DNA from: Tissierella sp. MB52-C2
GTDB lineage: Bacteria > Bacillota > Clostridia > Tissierellales > Tissierellaceae
DNA: 64,000 nt
Direction: 5' to 3'
NCBI RefSeq assembly: GCF_030931715.1
Contig: NZ_CP133261.1
Span: 124,001 to 188,000, forward strand
Below are positions 55,414-64,000 of this stretch, piece after piece. The notes beneath the pieces were generated by a model. The model was not told the origin of the DNA. It searched no databases and saw only the letters and a program-made list of their open reading frames with translations. Both the position numbers and the translations under genes were made by a program. The number at the start of each line of letters is the position of its first letter. Position 1 is the first letter of the stretch.

Positions 55414-57525
55414 ATGAAATCGATTAAAGCTAGAATGTTATTAAGTATTTTAATGGTTATATTAGTTATCTTTGTAGTAACTATTGGTTTTATTGCAAGA
55501 AGTTCTTATAAAATTCAAGAAAGAGAAACATTTAATTATACAAAGGCAGAAACAGAAAAGTTTGTAGAAATGGCTCAAGATGAACTTATAAAAGCTATAT
55601 CTACAACCAAGACAACAGCAGAAATGTTTGGAGGGATGAAGCAAAATGGAATAGAAGATAGAAGTGAATTACTTGTAATCCTAAAAAACATTATTGAAAA
55701 GAACCCTAATTTTGTTGGTATGTGGACAGTTTGGGAACCTAATGCTTTGGATGGGAAGGATATAGAATATATAAATACTCCTAATCATGATGAAACAGGT
55801 AGATTTATTCCATACTGGAATAGAGGTAGTGGAAATCTAGTGTTGGAAAAGACAAGTGATACCTATAAAAACTATGATGAAAGTGGTCTATGGTATCAAG
55901 CCTCTAGAGAAACGATGAAAGATATTGTGTCTGAACCTTCCACTTACACTTTGCAAGGAGAATCTGTAACGCTAGTATCCATTACATCTCCAATCATATA
56001 TAACAATGAGGCTATAGGAGTTGTGGGGGTAGATATTGCATTAAATAGAATACAGGAAATTGTCTCTGATATCAAGATATTTGAAAGTGGATATGCTCAG
56101 TTGATTTCTGCAAATGGCACTATTGTAGGACATTTAGATCCAGATTTAATTGGCAAAAATGCTTTTGAGATATTTGGGGATGAGGAACTTCAAGAAGTGA
56201 TTATAAATGGCGAGAGTACACGAATAGAAAAAAAAGCAGATTCCATCTACCCACGAAGATATTTAATAGTAGAACCATTAACTACAGATGGATATAGTAA
56301 TAACTGGGCGTTGATGCTTATAGTTCCTCATAATGAAATATTTAAGGAACTAACTAATTCCATAAAGATTACTGTAATTACTGCCATAATTGGTATTATA
56401 ATACTAGGATTTGCAATATTAATGATTACAAAGTCAATTAGTACACCAATAGTTGAGTTATCAAAAAATATTGAAAAAATATCAAACTTTGATTTAAGTT
56501 ATGATAATGACAGCAAGACTGCGGAATATTTAGATAGGAAGGATGAAATTGGCTTAATCACCAAATCATTATCCATAATGCAGAAAAATCTTATAGTGTT
56601 AGTAAAAGACATAGCAGATAGTTCCCAACAAGTGGCGGCTTCATCAGAGGAGTTGACTGCGAATATGAACCAATCTGCAATAACCTCTGAAGAAGTTGCT
56701 AGAGCCATAGAGGAAATTGCAGGAGCAGCCAGTTCTCAGGCAATAGATACAGAAAAAGCTGCAACTGATATAGATACACTTGCTCAAGGTATTGAAGATA
56801 ATCGTCGTAATGCAGATGAATTAAATCATACGGCAGGGGAAGTGAATAATTTAAAAAACCAAGGATTAAATACTGTAAAAGAACTTTTAGATAAAACAAA
56901 TACAACTACTGTATCTATTGGAGAAGTATATAAAATAATATTAAATACTAATCAAAGCACTGAAAAGATAAAAAATGCCAGTGAAATGATCAAAAATATT
57001 GCAGACCAAACAAACTTACTCGCTTTAAATGCTGCAATAGAAGCAGCTAGAGCTGGAGAAGCAGGAAGGGGTTTTGCTGTTGTAGCAGATGAAATTAGGA
57101 AATTAGCAGAAGGATCTACATCTTTTTCTGGAGAGATTACCTCTATTATAGATAAATTAGCTGCAGAAATTGAATATGCCGTAAATACTATTGCGAAAGT
57201 AGAAGAAATAGTAAAATCTCAAAATGAAACAGTAGATATGACCAATGAACAATTCCAAGGAATTGCTTTAGCTATAGAAGCTGTAGAATTATCAGTAGCA
57301 TCTATTAGAAATTCTAGTATAGAAATGGAGTCAAAGAAAGATGGGATCATAGGAGTATTACAAAACTTATCAGCCATAGCAGAAGAAAATGCAGCTGGAA
57401 CAGAGGAAGCATCAGCATCTGTTGAAGAACAAGTAGCCTCTATCGAGGAAGTTTTAAATGCAAGTGAAGCATTATCAAAACTGGCTGATGAAATGCAATT
57501 GAGCATTTCAAAGTTTAAATACTAA
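55414..57525 (+). CDS. Methyl-accepting chemotaxis protein with a double-Cache sensor
   Basis: 703 residues. Membrane segments lie near residues 8-28 and 315-337. Between them is a dCache_1 sensor ([46 protein letters not shown]), a type often binding amino acids or other small metabolites. A HAMP domain follows, then the signalling coiled coil with the tip [29 protein letters not shown] precedes the ATG. It would signal through CheA/CheW. The ligand is unknown. Confidence 0.95.
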   Translation: MKSIKARMLLSILMVILVIFVVTIGFIARSSYKIQERETFNYTKAETEKFVEMAQDELIKAISTTKTTAEMFGGMKQNGIEDRSELLVILKNIIEKNPNFVGMWTVWEPNALDGKDIEYINTPNHDETGRFIPYWNRGSGNLVLEKTSDTYKNYDESGLWYQASRETMKDIVSEPSTYTLQGESVTLVSITSPIIYNNEAIGVVGVDIALNRIQEIVSDIKIFESGYAQLISANGTIVGHLDPDLIGKNAFEIFGDEELQEVIINGESTRIEKKADSIYPRRYLIVEPLTTDGYSNNWALMLIVPHNEIFKELTNSIKITVITAIIGIIILGFAILMITKSISTPIVELSKNIEKISNFDLSYDNDSKTAEYLDRKDEIGLITKSLSIMQKNLIVLVKDIADSSQQVAASSEELTANMNQSAITSEEVARAIEEIAGAASSQAIDTEKAATDIDTLAQGIEDNRRNADELNHTAGEVNNLKNQGLNTVKELLDKTNTTTVSIGEVYKIILNTNQSTEKIKNASEMIKNIADQTNLLALNAAIEAARAGEAGRGFAVVADEIRKLAEGSTSFSGEITSIIDKLAAEIEYAVNTIAKVEEIVKSQNETVDMTNEQFQGIALAIEAVELSVASIRNSSIEMESKKDGIIGVLQNLSAIAEENAAGTEEASASVEEQVASIEEVLNASEALSKLADEMQLSISKFKY

Positions 57526-57737
57526 AAGAATTTAGGTAGTTGCAGAATGTAGTTTTTATATAAATCAAGGTAATTCACAAAATAGGATATGATGAAGTAT
57601 AAGTTAGCAATAATTTTCAGATGCATCTAAGCTATATATTGGTGTGACTGAGTTGAATTGTTTGGCTCTTTTGAAGAAGATAGTGATGGATTAAATATGA
57701 GTATATCAGAAATAGTACCTTATTGAGTTTTCAAAAA

Positions 57738-59590
57738 GGGGCTGTTTCATAACTGATAAATCAGTTATGAAACGCCTCTTTTTCTATATCAAAGTTGACA
57801 ACTAAGTTATATCAGTCCCTATAAATATTAAATATACTCTCTCTAAATTAATTTAGGGTACAGGAAATAAAGCTTAGATTTTTCTAAACCTCATTTTACT
57901 TATGGCGTTTTTTCTATTTCTAAATCACTTCTTTATATCGGATAAAACCTAATTTGTCTGCCTTTATTTTACTACTTAGTTTTCTTATATTTATTGCGAC
58001 ACTTAGTAACTTTATTTCTGAAATAACTTTTTCCATACCTCTATGTTTAAATCTTAAATATTGCATTCCTGATTTTATATATGAAAATACTCCTTCTGAC
58101 TGAATTGAACGATTAAGTCTTTCTGTAATTCCTTCTTCTGTCATTATATATTTTTTCTGATTCTTTTCTTAATTCTTCAAATCCTTCAGAAACATATATG
58201 CGTTTCAATCCAGTTTTGTTTTTCATATTGATGCAATCACTAGAATATATACAATTTAGACAGTCATTGCATAGATAAACCTTAGACTCACTTTTAAATC
58301 CATATTTATTTTTTCTATATATTCTCTTTTCGAATTTAAGCTTTTTATTATTATGACAAATATAGTAATCTTCTACTTTATAGTAAATCATATTCTCTTT
58401 TCTTGATATGTCATTTCTATATTTTCTTGTCTTTTTTACTTCATAATTTAAGGGTTTTATGAAAGGTTTTATTTTCTTTTTTCTTAGATAAAGATAATTT
58501 TCCTCACTTTCATAGCCTGAGTCTGCTACAACTCTATTTATTTTTGTATCATATTTTTTTAGAAGTTTATCCATAAAAGGAACTAAGGTTCTCACATCTG
58601 TAGGATTACTAAATCCCTCTATATCTACAATATACCCGCCATTCGTTGCACATTGAATATTGTAAGCAGGTTTTAACTGACCATTTTTCATATGGTCATC
58701 TTTTAATCTCATGAAAGTTGCATCTTTATCTGTTTTTGAATAGCTGTTTCTTTCATCAAGTATATTCAAATGTTTTTCATATATATTTAGCTTATCAAGC
58801 CACTCTTCCAACATTTCATATTTCTTTTGTTCTTCTAATTTTCGCTTCCCTTTACCATAAGCAAATACTATATTTCTTGATTTGCAAATATTTCTTATGT
58901 TATTGAATTCAAGTAGAACAAGCTTTTTACAATCCTCACTAGATAAATTTTCATTAATTCTGAAATATTCTAGTATTTTCTGTATTAGTTTCTCTTGATA
59001 TTTAAGTATAGATTTTTTCCATACAAATGTGTATCTATTGGCATTTGCTTCTATTTTCGTTCCGTCTATGTATACACTTTTAAATCCATTTCTCCTTGTT
59101 CTACTAGTAAGTTTACTAGTTGATGTAATATTTCATCCATGAAAGGATATATCTTATTCCTAAATCTATTGATGGTTACATGATCAGGGGATTTTCCATT
59201 ATCTAAAAGCCATCTGAATCGAATATCATATTTACAGGCATCTTCAATATCTCTAGCTGAATATTTTCTATTTATGTATGCAAAAACTAGAATTTTCAAC
59301 ATGGTTTTTGATTCTACAGCTGGTTTTCTACCTTTATTAGAGTAGGCACTATCTAAAAACTTTAAATTCATCTCCTCAATAATATTGTGCACCAGGAAAA
59401 CCTCATCATCCATATCAAAATTATTAGTCAAATCAAAACTAAAAGTTAGTTGCATTTTTTTGATTTTTGCTCTATGATTAACTTTAGTATGTATATTCAT
59501 CGCAGATAAAGCATACTAGAAAAGAGTTCAAAGAGCAACCGCTCTCTGAACTCTTTTTTTATTAAGGACTATTTATTTTGAAACAGCCCC
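57738..59590 (-). mobile_element. IS1182-like insertion sequence
   Basis: Terminal sequences GGGGCTGTTTCA (57738) and its complement TGAAACAGCCCC (ending 59590) bound the element, which is 1.85 kb. The left end also forms a self-complementary stem (CATAACTGA/TCAGTTATG). A solo end of the same kind is at 47388. No clear target duplication was seen. Confidence 0.85.
57920..59500 (-). pseudogene. IS1182-family transposase, two frameshifts
   Basis: The N-terminal part (59066-59500; PDHVTINRFRNKI) belongs to the family. A -1 shift at about 59075 is needed to continue as YIDGTKIEANANRYTFVWKK through the DDE core (VADSGYESEENYLYLRKKKI) to 58113, and a second shift at an A-run near 58148 to reach the tail TEEGITERLNRSIQSEGVFS (to 57920). 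All parts are present, so only the two shifts disrupt it. The first lies on a T-TTA-AAA heptamer. Confidence 0.88.
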
Positions 59591-59619
59591 TTCTAATATT
59601 TTGGCGAATTGTTAATGTA

Positions 59620-60189
59620 TCAAATTTTATTCGTTCGCTTATGCTTCTTAAGAAAACAATATAATCCACCGATACAAACTATCAAACCTGTTAATGCAGG
59701 TTTTAGAATAGACATGCCTGCCTCACCACCAAATGCTATACTCCAAATAAATTTTAGAACAGCTGCCCCTATGATAATACCTAAAAGCCATTTCCAGTTT
59801 CTTTTCCATGCTGCTGTAATAAGAATGATAAAAAATAGGGGTACTGCTAAACTTATTATTATTTTTGGAGCAGTCCATACACCCTTTAGATACTCCATTT
59901 CAAAAGCCAAGAATGATAAAACCTGAGAACTACTTGTCGTAGGTACAGGAAACCAGAACATGCTTGTAAATAGAGCAAAAATTGAAGCGAATATACCAGT
60001 AAAACTTTTCTTAAATGCAAATATCACCATTGGTATAATAAATAATGGTCTAACATACCAGCTTAATATATTGTGGTGTCTTTCAAATGCCCAATTAAAA
60101 AACATATCATTAGATAGAAATAATATAATGAATACAACGGTAGCAACTGCAAATAACATCCCCAGCATAAAATCTAATTTTTTACTCAT
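59620..60189 (-). CDS. Multi-span membrane protein in a TetR operon
   Basis: 189 residues with about six hydrophobic segments and the central motif MFWFPVPTTSSSQVLSFLAF. I do not recognise the family with certainty. AGGAGG precedes the ATG. It starts 22 bp after the tetR-type gene and should be co-transcribed with it, so it is probably part of the response that the regulator controls. Confidence 0.8.
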   Translation of the reverse strand: MSKKLDFMLGMLFAVATVVFIILFLSNDMFFNWAFERHHNILSWYVRPLFIIPMVIFAFKKSFTGIFASIFALFTSMFWFPVPTTSSSQVLSFLAFEMEYLKGVWTAPKIIISLAVPLFFIILITAAWKRNWKWLLGIIIGAAVLKFIWSIAFGGEAGMSILKPALTGLIVCIGGLYCFLKKHKRTNKI

Positions 60190-60211
60190 GGTAAACCTCC
60201 TTATACTCTGT

Positions 60212-60847
60212 TTAAATTTTGTTTTGAATTCCGTTAAATATAATACTTAAGAGAGAATCTACAAAATTACTCACATCTTCTTCATATTGCTCATACCTCA
60301 CATTCCCAAACTTATTAAGCATATATTCATTAACCGAATTATTCAAAGATTGAAATATCATGCTTAAGGCTAAAGAATCAACTTTACTGTCTATTTCACC
60401 TTTAGATTTTGCATGGTCTATCATTTTTATAAATAGTGATTCTGATTGTTTATATCCTGCTTTAATAACCGATGATTTAGCTAATTGATTATTTTCTTTG
60501 GAAAATTGTTCTCCTAAGGCAGCGTATTGAGGATAATCTTTTGCAAATTCAATACCTTTGATAAAAAGCAAACGAAATTGCTCTAATAGTGATAAGGTAT
60601 GAAATTCTCTTAGGATCACCGAGAAAAACCTAATCTTTTCTTCAATAGCTAAAGTCATTATATAAACATATAAATCCATCTTATCAGTGAAATATTGATA
60701 AAAGCTTCCTTTAGCAATATTTGATTTCTTGCATATTTGGTTTATACTGGCTGCACTATAGCTAGCTGAAGAAAACTCATCTATGGCAGCAGAGATTATT
60801 AAATTTCTTTTGTCATCTGATAAATTAAAAAATGTTGCTTGTGGCAT
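60212..60847 (-). CDS. TetR/AcrR-family transcriptional regulator
   Basis: The start at 60847 is chosen because AAGGGTGAT lies just before it; the frame extends 10 codons further. 211 residues, with the DNA-binding helix pair ASINQICKKSNIAKGSFYQY near 30-50. First gene of a two-gene operon with a membrane protein. Two operator-like palindromes flank its -10 element, indicating autoregulation. Confidence 0.9.
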   Translation of the reverse strand: MPQATFFNLSDDKRNLIISAAIDEFSSASYSAASINQICKKSNIAKGSFYQYFTDKMDLYVYIMTLAIEEKIRFFSVILREFHTLSLLEQFRLLFIKGIEFAKDYPQYAALGEQFSKENNQLAKSSVIKAGYKQSESLFIKMIDHAKSKGEIDSKVDSLALSMIFQSLNNSVNEYMLNKFGNVRYEQYEEDVSNFVDSLLSIIFNGIQNKI

Positions 60848-60870
60848 TATATCACCCTTCCCCAAGATAG

Positions 60871-60925
60871 TGACCATGTGGTCATGTTATACCAATATTA
60901 TATGACTACATGGTCACACTGTCAA
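60871..60925 (-). promoter_or_regulatory. TetR operon promoter with two operators
   Basis: On the minus strand TTGACA (60920-60925) and TATAAT (60897-60902) are 17 nt apart. Palindromes TGACTACATGGTCA (60903-60916, within the spacer) and TGACCATGTGGTCA (60871-60884, downstream) share TGACCA/TGGTCA half-sites and would block polymerase when bound. Confidence 0.88.
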
Positions 60926-61030
60926 GTATGTATAGCGTGCAGAAACACCATATAAGAATTAGTTCTTTTACAGATAGGAATATATATTGACTTTTGTAGC
61001 AAAAAGGGGTAATAATTATTAAGACACAGC

Positions 61031-61085
61031 TACCAAGGGGATACTAGATTTTAGCGACATCATTATTGTCTTATCAAGGTACAAA
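61031..61085 (+). repeat. Degenerate repeat, copy D
   Basis: CTACCAAGGGGATACTAG, CGACATCATTATTGTC and TATCAAGG align with copies A-C. In frame it reads SDIIIVLSRYK, without the HVE end. Confidence 0.6.
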
Positions 61086-61124
61086 ATATGAAATTTTAAA
61101 CTATTATATTCTTGATTCTCAAAA

Positions 61125-61310
61125 ATGAAAATCCAAAAACTATCACCAAGGGATTTAGCAATCTGTCGGAGACCTTTTGAGAATGGGGATACTTTATCAG
61201 AAAGAATAGTAGGTAGGTCATTGGTATTACATTCGGATAATGGAAGTGCCATAGATGTAGCTACAATATATTTGATGAATTTAGTGGACATTAAAATGTT
61301 AGACAAGTAG
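61125..61310 (+). pseudogene. IS3-like transposase remnant
   Basis: A 61-codon frame holds IVGRSLVLHSDNGSA near its centre, matching the second catalytic Asp region of IS3-type integrases (LVLHSDNGSPMKGATM), preceded by DLAICRR. The rest of the gene is missing. Confidence 0.6.
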
Positions 61311-61448
61311 GAAGTATTACTGAGCTGGTTAAGGAAAAGATATAGCTATAAGCCTTAACATACTTAAAATAAGTTTGATAGATAAAGTTGAGAAGAAGTA
61401 TAGGAGTTGCAAAACTCTGCTTATTAGATATAGAAAGAGGGTGGACAT

Positions 61449-62147
61449 ATGCATACAAAAATTTTAGTAGTTGAAGACGAAAAAGAAATTGCTAATTTAA
61501 TTGAATTATATCTAAAAAATGAAAATTTTATAGTGTTCAAATGTTATACAGGAGCAGAAGCAATGAAAGTTATAGAAACTGAACACTTGGATATGGCTAT
61601 TTTAGACGTCATGCTCCCAGATATAGATGGATTTTCCATTTGTCAAAAAATACGAGACTCTTATAATTTTCCAATCATTATGTTGACTGCAAAAGATGAA
61701 GAAATAGATAAAATCACGGGTTTGACATTAGGTGCAGATGATTATATTACAAAGCCATTTCGACCACTAGAGCTAGTAGCTCGAGTAAAGGCTCAATTAA
61801 GAAGGTTCACGAAATATAACCAATTAGACAAATCCCAAAATGAAGACATAATTTCTATAGCAGGGCTGGTAATAGACAAAAATACTCATGAGTGTTTTTT
61901 AAATGAAAAACCATTGTTCTTGACTCCTACTGAATTTTCAATTTTGTGGGTTTTATGTGAGAACAAAGGTCAGGTCGTAAGTTCTGACAGGTTATTCCAT
62001 GAAGTTTGGGGGGATAAATACTTTAGCAGCAGTAACAACACCATTATGGTTCACATTAGACACTTAAGAGAAAAAATGAATGATTCAGCTGAAGATCCAA
62101 AATATATCAAAACTGTATGGGGAGTTGGTTATAAAATTGAAAGCTAA
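61449..62147 (+). CDS. OmpR/VanR-type response regulator
   Basis: 232 residues. The receiver domain has the acidic pair VVEDEKE, phospho-Asp in MAILDVMLPDIDG, TAKDEE and the Lys in ITKPFRP. The C-terminal winged helix has LFHEVWGDKYFSSSNNTIMV and RHLREKM. It resembles VanR. GGTGG precedes the ATG. The kinase gene overlaps its end. Confidence 0.95.
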   Translation: MHTKILVVEDEKEIANLIELYLKNENFIVFKCYTGAEAMKVIETEHLDMAILDVMLPDIDGFSICQKIRDSYNFPIIMLTAKDEEIDKITGLTLGADDYITKPFRPLELVARVKAQLRRFTKYNQLDKSQNEDIISIAGLVIDKNTHECFLNEKPLFLTPTEFSILWVLCENKGQVVSSDRLFHEVWGDKYFSSSNNTIMVHIRHLREKMNDSAEDPKYIKTVWGVGYKIES

Positions 62148-63273
62148 TAAAATAAGGAAAAATGATTATTCATTATTCAAACGAAAAATATTCTTTAAAA
62201 TATTTATACTTATTCTAGTTAGTATTAGCTTTTTAATGTTATTAAGTTCGATATTTCGAGGAAGTTTTGGTAATTGGATTGTTGATTTCTTACAAAATAC
62301 ATTTAATTTGTCTTATTATGATGCATTAGATATCCACCAATATATATTCCGTAACAATATGTATATTATTATGTTAGTTTTAAGTGTTGTTTTTTCATTA
62401 ATCATTTTCCGATTTGCTATTTCTCGGATTACAAGATATTTTGATGAAATCGCTGAAGGTATGGATGAGTTAATGAAAGGTTCAGATAAGGAAATTGAAC
62501 TATCCCCAGAAATGAGTTTTTTGGAAACCAAACTAAATATGTGCAGACATATTCTAGAAAAGAGAGAAAGAGATGCAAAACAAGCGGAACAAAGAAAGAA
62601 TGATTTAGTTGTTTATCTTGCACATGATATAAAGACTCCACTTACTTCAGTTATCGGATACTTAGATTTAATGTCAGAAATACCAGATATGCCAATTGAA
62701 CAAAGGGCAAAATATATGGAAATTACTCTAGAAAAAGCAAATCGCCTTGAAAAACTTATCAATGAATTTTTTGAAATTACCAGGTATAATCTTCAAACGA
62801 TTGTATTGGATAAAAAAGACTTTAATCTATCCTATATGTTATTTCAAATGGCAGATGAGTTTTATCCAATGCTTTCTGAAAAAAGCCAAGAGGTTATAGT
62901 AAATGCAGAAGACGATATCATACTTTTTGGGGATTCAAATAAACTGGCAAGAGTATTTAATAATGTATTTAAAAATGCAATTGCATATGGTGGTAAAAAT
63001 AGTAAAATTATAATAGACATTTATAAACAATCACAGAATGCAGTTATAACATTTAAAAATTATGGAAAAAGTATTCCGCCACAAAAACTAGATAGTATAT
63101 TTGAAAAGTTTTATAGGATAGACGAATCCAGAGGAACAGATACCGGTAATTCTGGGCTAGGTCTTGCTATTGCCAAAGAAATTATAATCTTACATGAAGG
63201 TGAAATTTATGCAGAAAGTAACGATAATTATACAATATTTCATATAAAGATACCAGGCGTAATCAACAACTAA
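62137..63273 (+). CDS. VanS-like sensor histidine kinase
   Basis: The TTG at 62137, after GGAG in the end of the regulator gene, is the likely start (378 residues); the frame is open further upstream inside that gene. Two membrane segments (about residues 20-38 and 65-88) flank a short external loop. Then come a HAMP-like linker, the H-box YLAHDIKTPLTSVIGYLDL, and an ATPase domain with NVFKNAIAYG (N-box), EKFYRIDESRG and GNSGLGLAIAKEI (G-box). It should sense a cell-envelope signal and phosphorylate the preceding regulator. It ends at a long hairpin terminator. Confidence 0.94.
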   Translation: MKANKIRKNDYSLFKRKIFFKIFILILVSISFLMLLSSIFRGSFGNWIVDFLQNTFNLSYYDALDIHQYIFRNNMYIIMLVLSVVFSLIIFRFAISRITRYFDEIAEGMDELMKGSDKEIELSPEMSFLETKLNMCRHILEKRERDAKQAEQRKNDLVVYLAHDIKTPLTSVIGYLDLMSEIPDMPIEQRAKYMEITLEKANRLEKLINEFFEITRYNLQTIVLDKKDFNLSYMLFQMADEFYPMLSEKSQEVIVNAEDDIILFGDSNKLARVFNNVFKNAIAYGGKNSKIIIDIYKQSQNAVITFKNYGKSIPPQKLDSIFEKFYRIDESRGTDTGNSGLGLAIAKEIIILHEGEIYAESNDNYTIFHIKIPGVINN

Positions 63274-63275
63274 GA

Positions 63276-63326
63276 AACATTATTTCTTTATGATATAACA
63301 ATTCATAAAGAAATAATGTTTTTTTA
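63276..63326 (+). terminator. Intrinsic terminator after the two-component system
   Basis: Perfect 18-bp stem (63276-63293 with 63303-63320; AACATTATTTCTTTATGA) followed by six T. Confidence 0.93.
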
Positions 63327-63480
63327 TTTTTACTATGTTTTTAAATGCTGCAAATATTAAGCAGTTCATAAGAAAATCTTAATAAGTCCATAAGCTGTTG
63401 TTTATACAAAAAATATTAAACTTTATTAGAATTATATTATAAGACGAGATCATATCTCATATTTAAGGAGGAATGTTAAA

Positions 63481-64000
63481 ATGAGAGTTAATAGACAAAA
63501 ATATAGAAGAAAGAGGAAGATAAAATTTATTCTTTCAATTCTATGTGTATGTGCGGTGGGTATTACAGCTTTATTTTTGCAAAATCATATAATAAGTAAA
63601 AATAATGAACAAATAGAATCACCTATAAAAACTCAAGAAACAAGGATTTACGAAGAATTTAATCAGATTATAGTCGATGACTTATATAGTTCAAACGCTA
63701 TTCTCATTTCTTTAGACGATAATGAAATATTATTAGATAAATCATCTGATGAAAGAGTCTATCCAGCATCTCTTACAAAAATTATGACAGCAATACTAGC
63801 AATTGAAAATCTATCAGATTTAGACGAAGAAATTTATCTATCAGAGGATATGTTTGAGGAATTGTATTCTGAAAATGCTTCTATGGCAGGATTCTTGCCA
63901 AACGAAAAGGTGCCAGCAATTGACTTGATTTATGGAGTATTATTACCATCTGGGGCAGAAAGTTGCATTGGGTTAGCGGATGCAATTGCAGGTTCAGAAA
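63481..64000 (+). CDS. D-alanyl-D-alanine carboxypeptidase (S11 family), cut by the window end
   Basis: The first 173 codons are present. A basic N-terminus and one membrane segment (about residues 15-36) anchor the enzyme. AISSLD-type strand then YPASLTKIMTA (catalytic Ser and Lys of SxxK) and LLPSGAESCIGLADAIAGSE (region of the second active-site motif) follow. AAGGAGG precedes the ATG. It trims D-Ala from peptidoglycan stem peptides. It lies directly after a VanRS-like pair, as in some glycopeptide-response loci, but no ligase gene is visible. Confidence 0.9.
   Translation, partial: MRVNRQKYRRKRKIKFILSILCVCAVGITALFLQNHIISKNNEQIESPIKTQETRIYEEFNQIIVDDLYSSNAILISLDDNEILLDKSSDERVYPASLTKIMTAILAIENLSDLDEEIYLSEDMFEELYSENASMAGFLPNEKVPAIDLIYGVLLPSGAESCIGLADAIAGSE

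Noticed and set aside
61019-61306. Minus-strand 95-codon frame over repeat D
   Set aside because: The plus strand holds the HSDNG transposase motif and the repeat core; the minus frame has no recognisable features.

Overview
The window reads as a low-GC, anaerobic Firmicute of the class Clostridia, probably near the amino-acid-fermenting Tissierellales. This is inferred from strong AAGGAGG ribosome binding sites, T-box leaders, sigma-54 control of an amino-acid lyase, abundant transporters and clostridial gene families. No rRNA or tRNA gene was seen.

0-24 kb is dense and ordered: a LysR regulator and flavodoxin-fold lipoprotein; a lipoprotein alkaline phosphatase followed by a YibE/F membrane protein; an SDR oxidoreductase and an AraC-type regulator on the minus strand. 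An aromatic amino acid block follows: lone trpB behind a Trp T-box, then a TyrR-like sigma-54 activator and tyrosine phenol-lyase behind a consensus -24/-12 promoter. Next are a PatB/MalY-type C-S lyase and a three-gene amino acid ABC transporter, a RemA-like (DUF370) protein, a TIGR00300-type ornithine cyclodeaminase behind a second T-box, an old-yellow-enzyme FAD/Fe-S reductase with its TetR regulator, and a glycine betaine (OpuA-type) ABC operon.

24-34.4 kb holds small zinc-ribbon and DUF4234/DUF2752 proteins, a soluble chemotaxis-signalling protein fused to a family-5 solute-binding domain, an Fe-S Rad3/DinG-type helicase with an N-terminal nuclease-like domain, yaaA, a WG-repeat lipoprotein and rlmD.

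34.4-48 kb is an accessory zone. It contains repeated copies of rlmD 3'-end-like sequence, a decayed large serine recombinase, decayed transposases (IS66, rve/DDE), broken methyltransferase, PPOX and GNAT genes, an orphan T-box, and a few intact genes (cysS, pyridoxal kinase, NimA-like protein, GNAT). In it sits the most unusual feature: a tandemly duplicated radical SAM/SPASM maturase plus tiny precursor peptide cassette (42.3-47.4 kb). Two maturase copies are almost identical and there is a third truncated one. Each is followed by a 27-28-residue peptide with a near-invariant leader and a strongly variable Cys-Gly-x-Gly...Ile-Cys core. A second, divergent SPASM maturase lies between the copies. 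It looks like a RiPP system that diversifies its product by cassette duplication.

48-64 kb carries a Fur-box-preceded siderophore ABC operon, small and remnant genes, a Cache-domain chemoreceptor, a frameshifted IS1182-like element, a TetR-controlled membrane protein with clear operators, and a VanRS-like two-component system next to a D-Ala-D-Ala carboxypeptidase cut by the window end.
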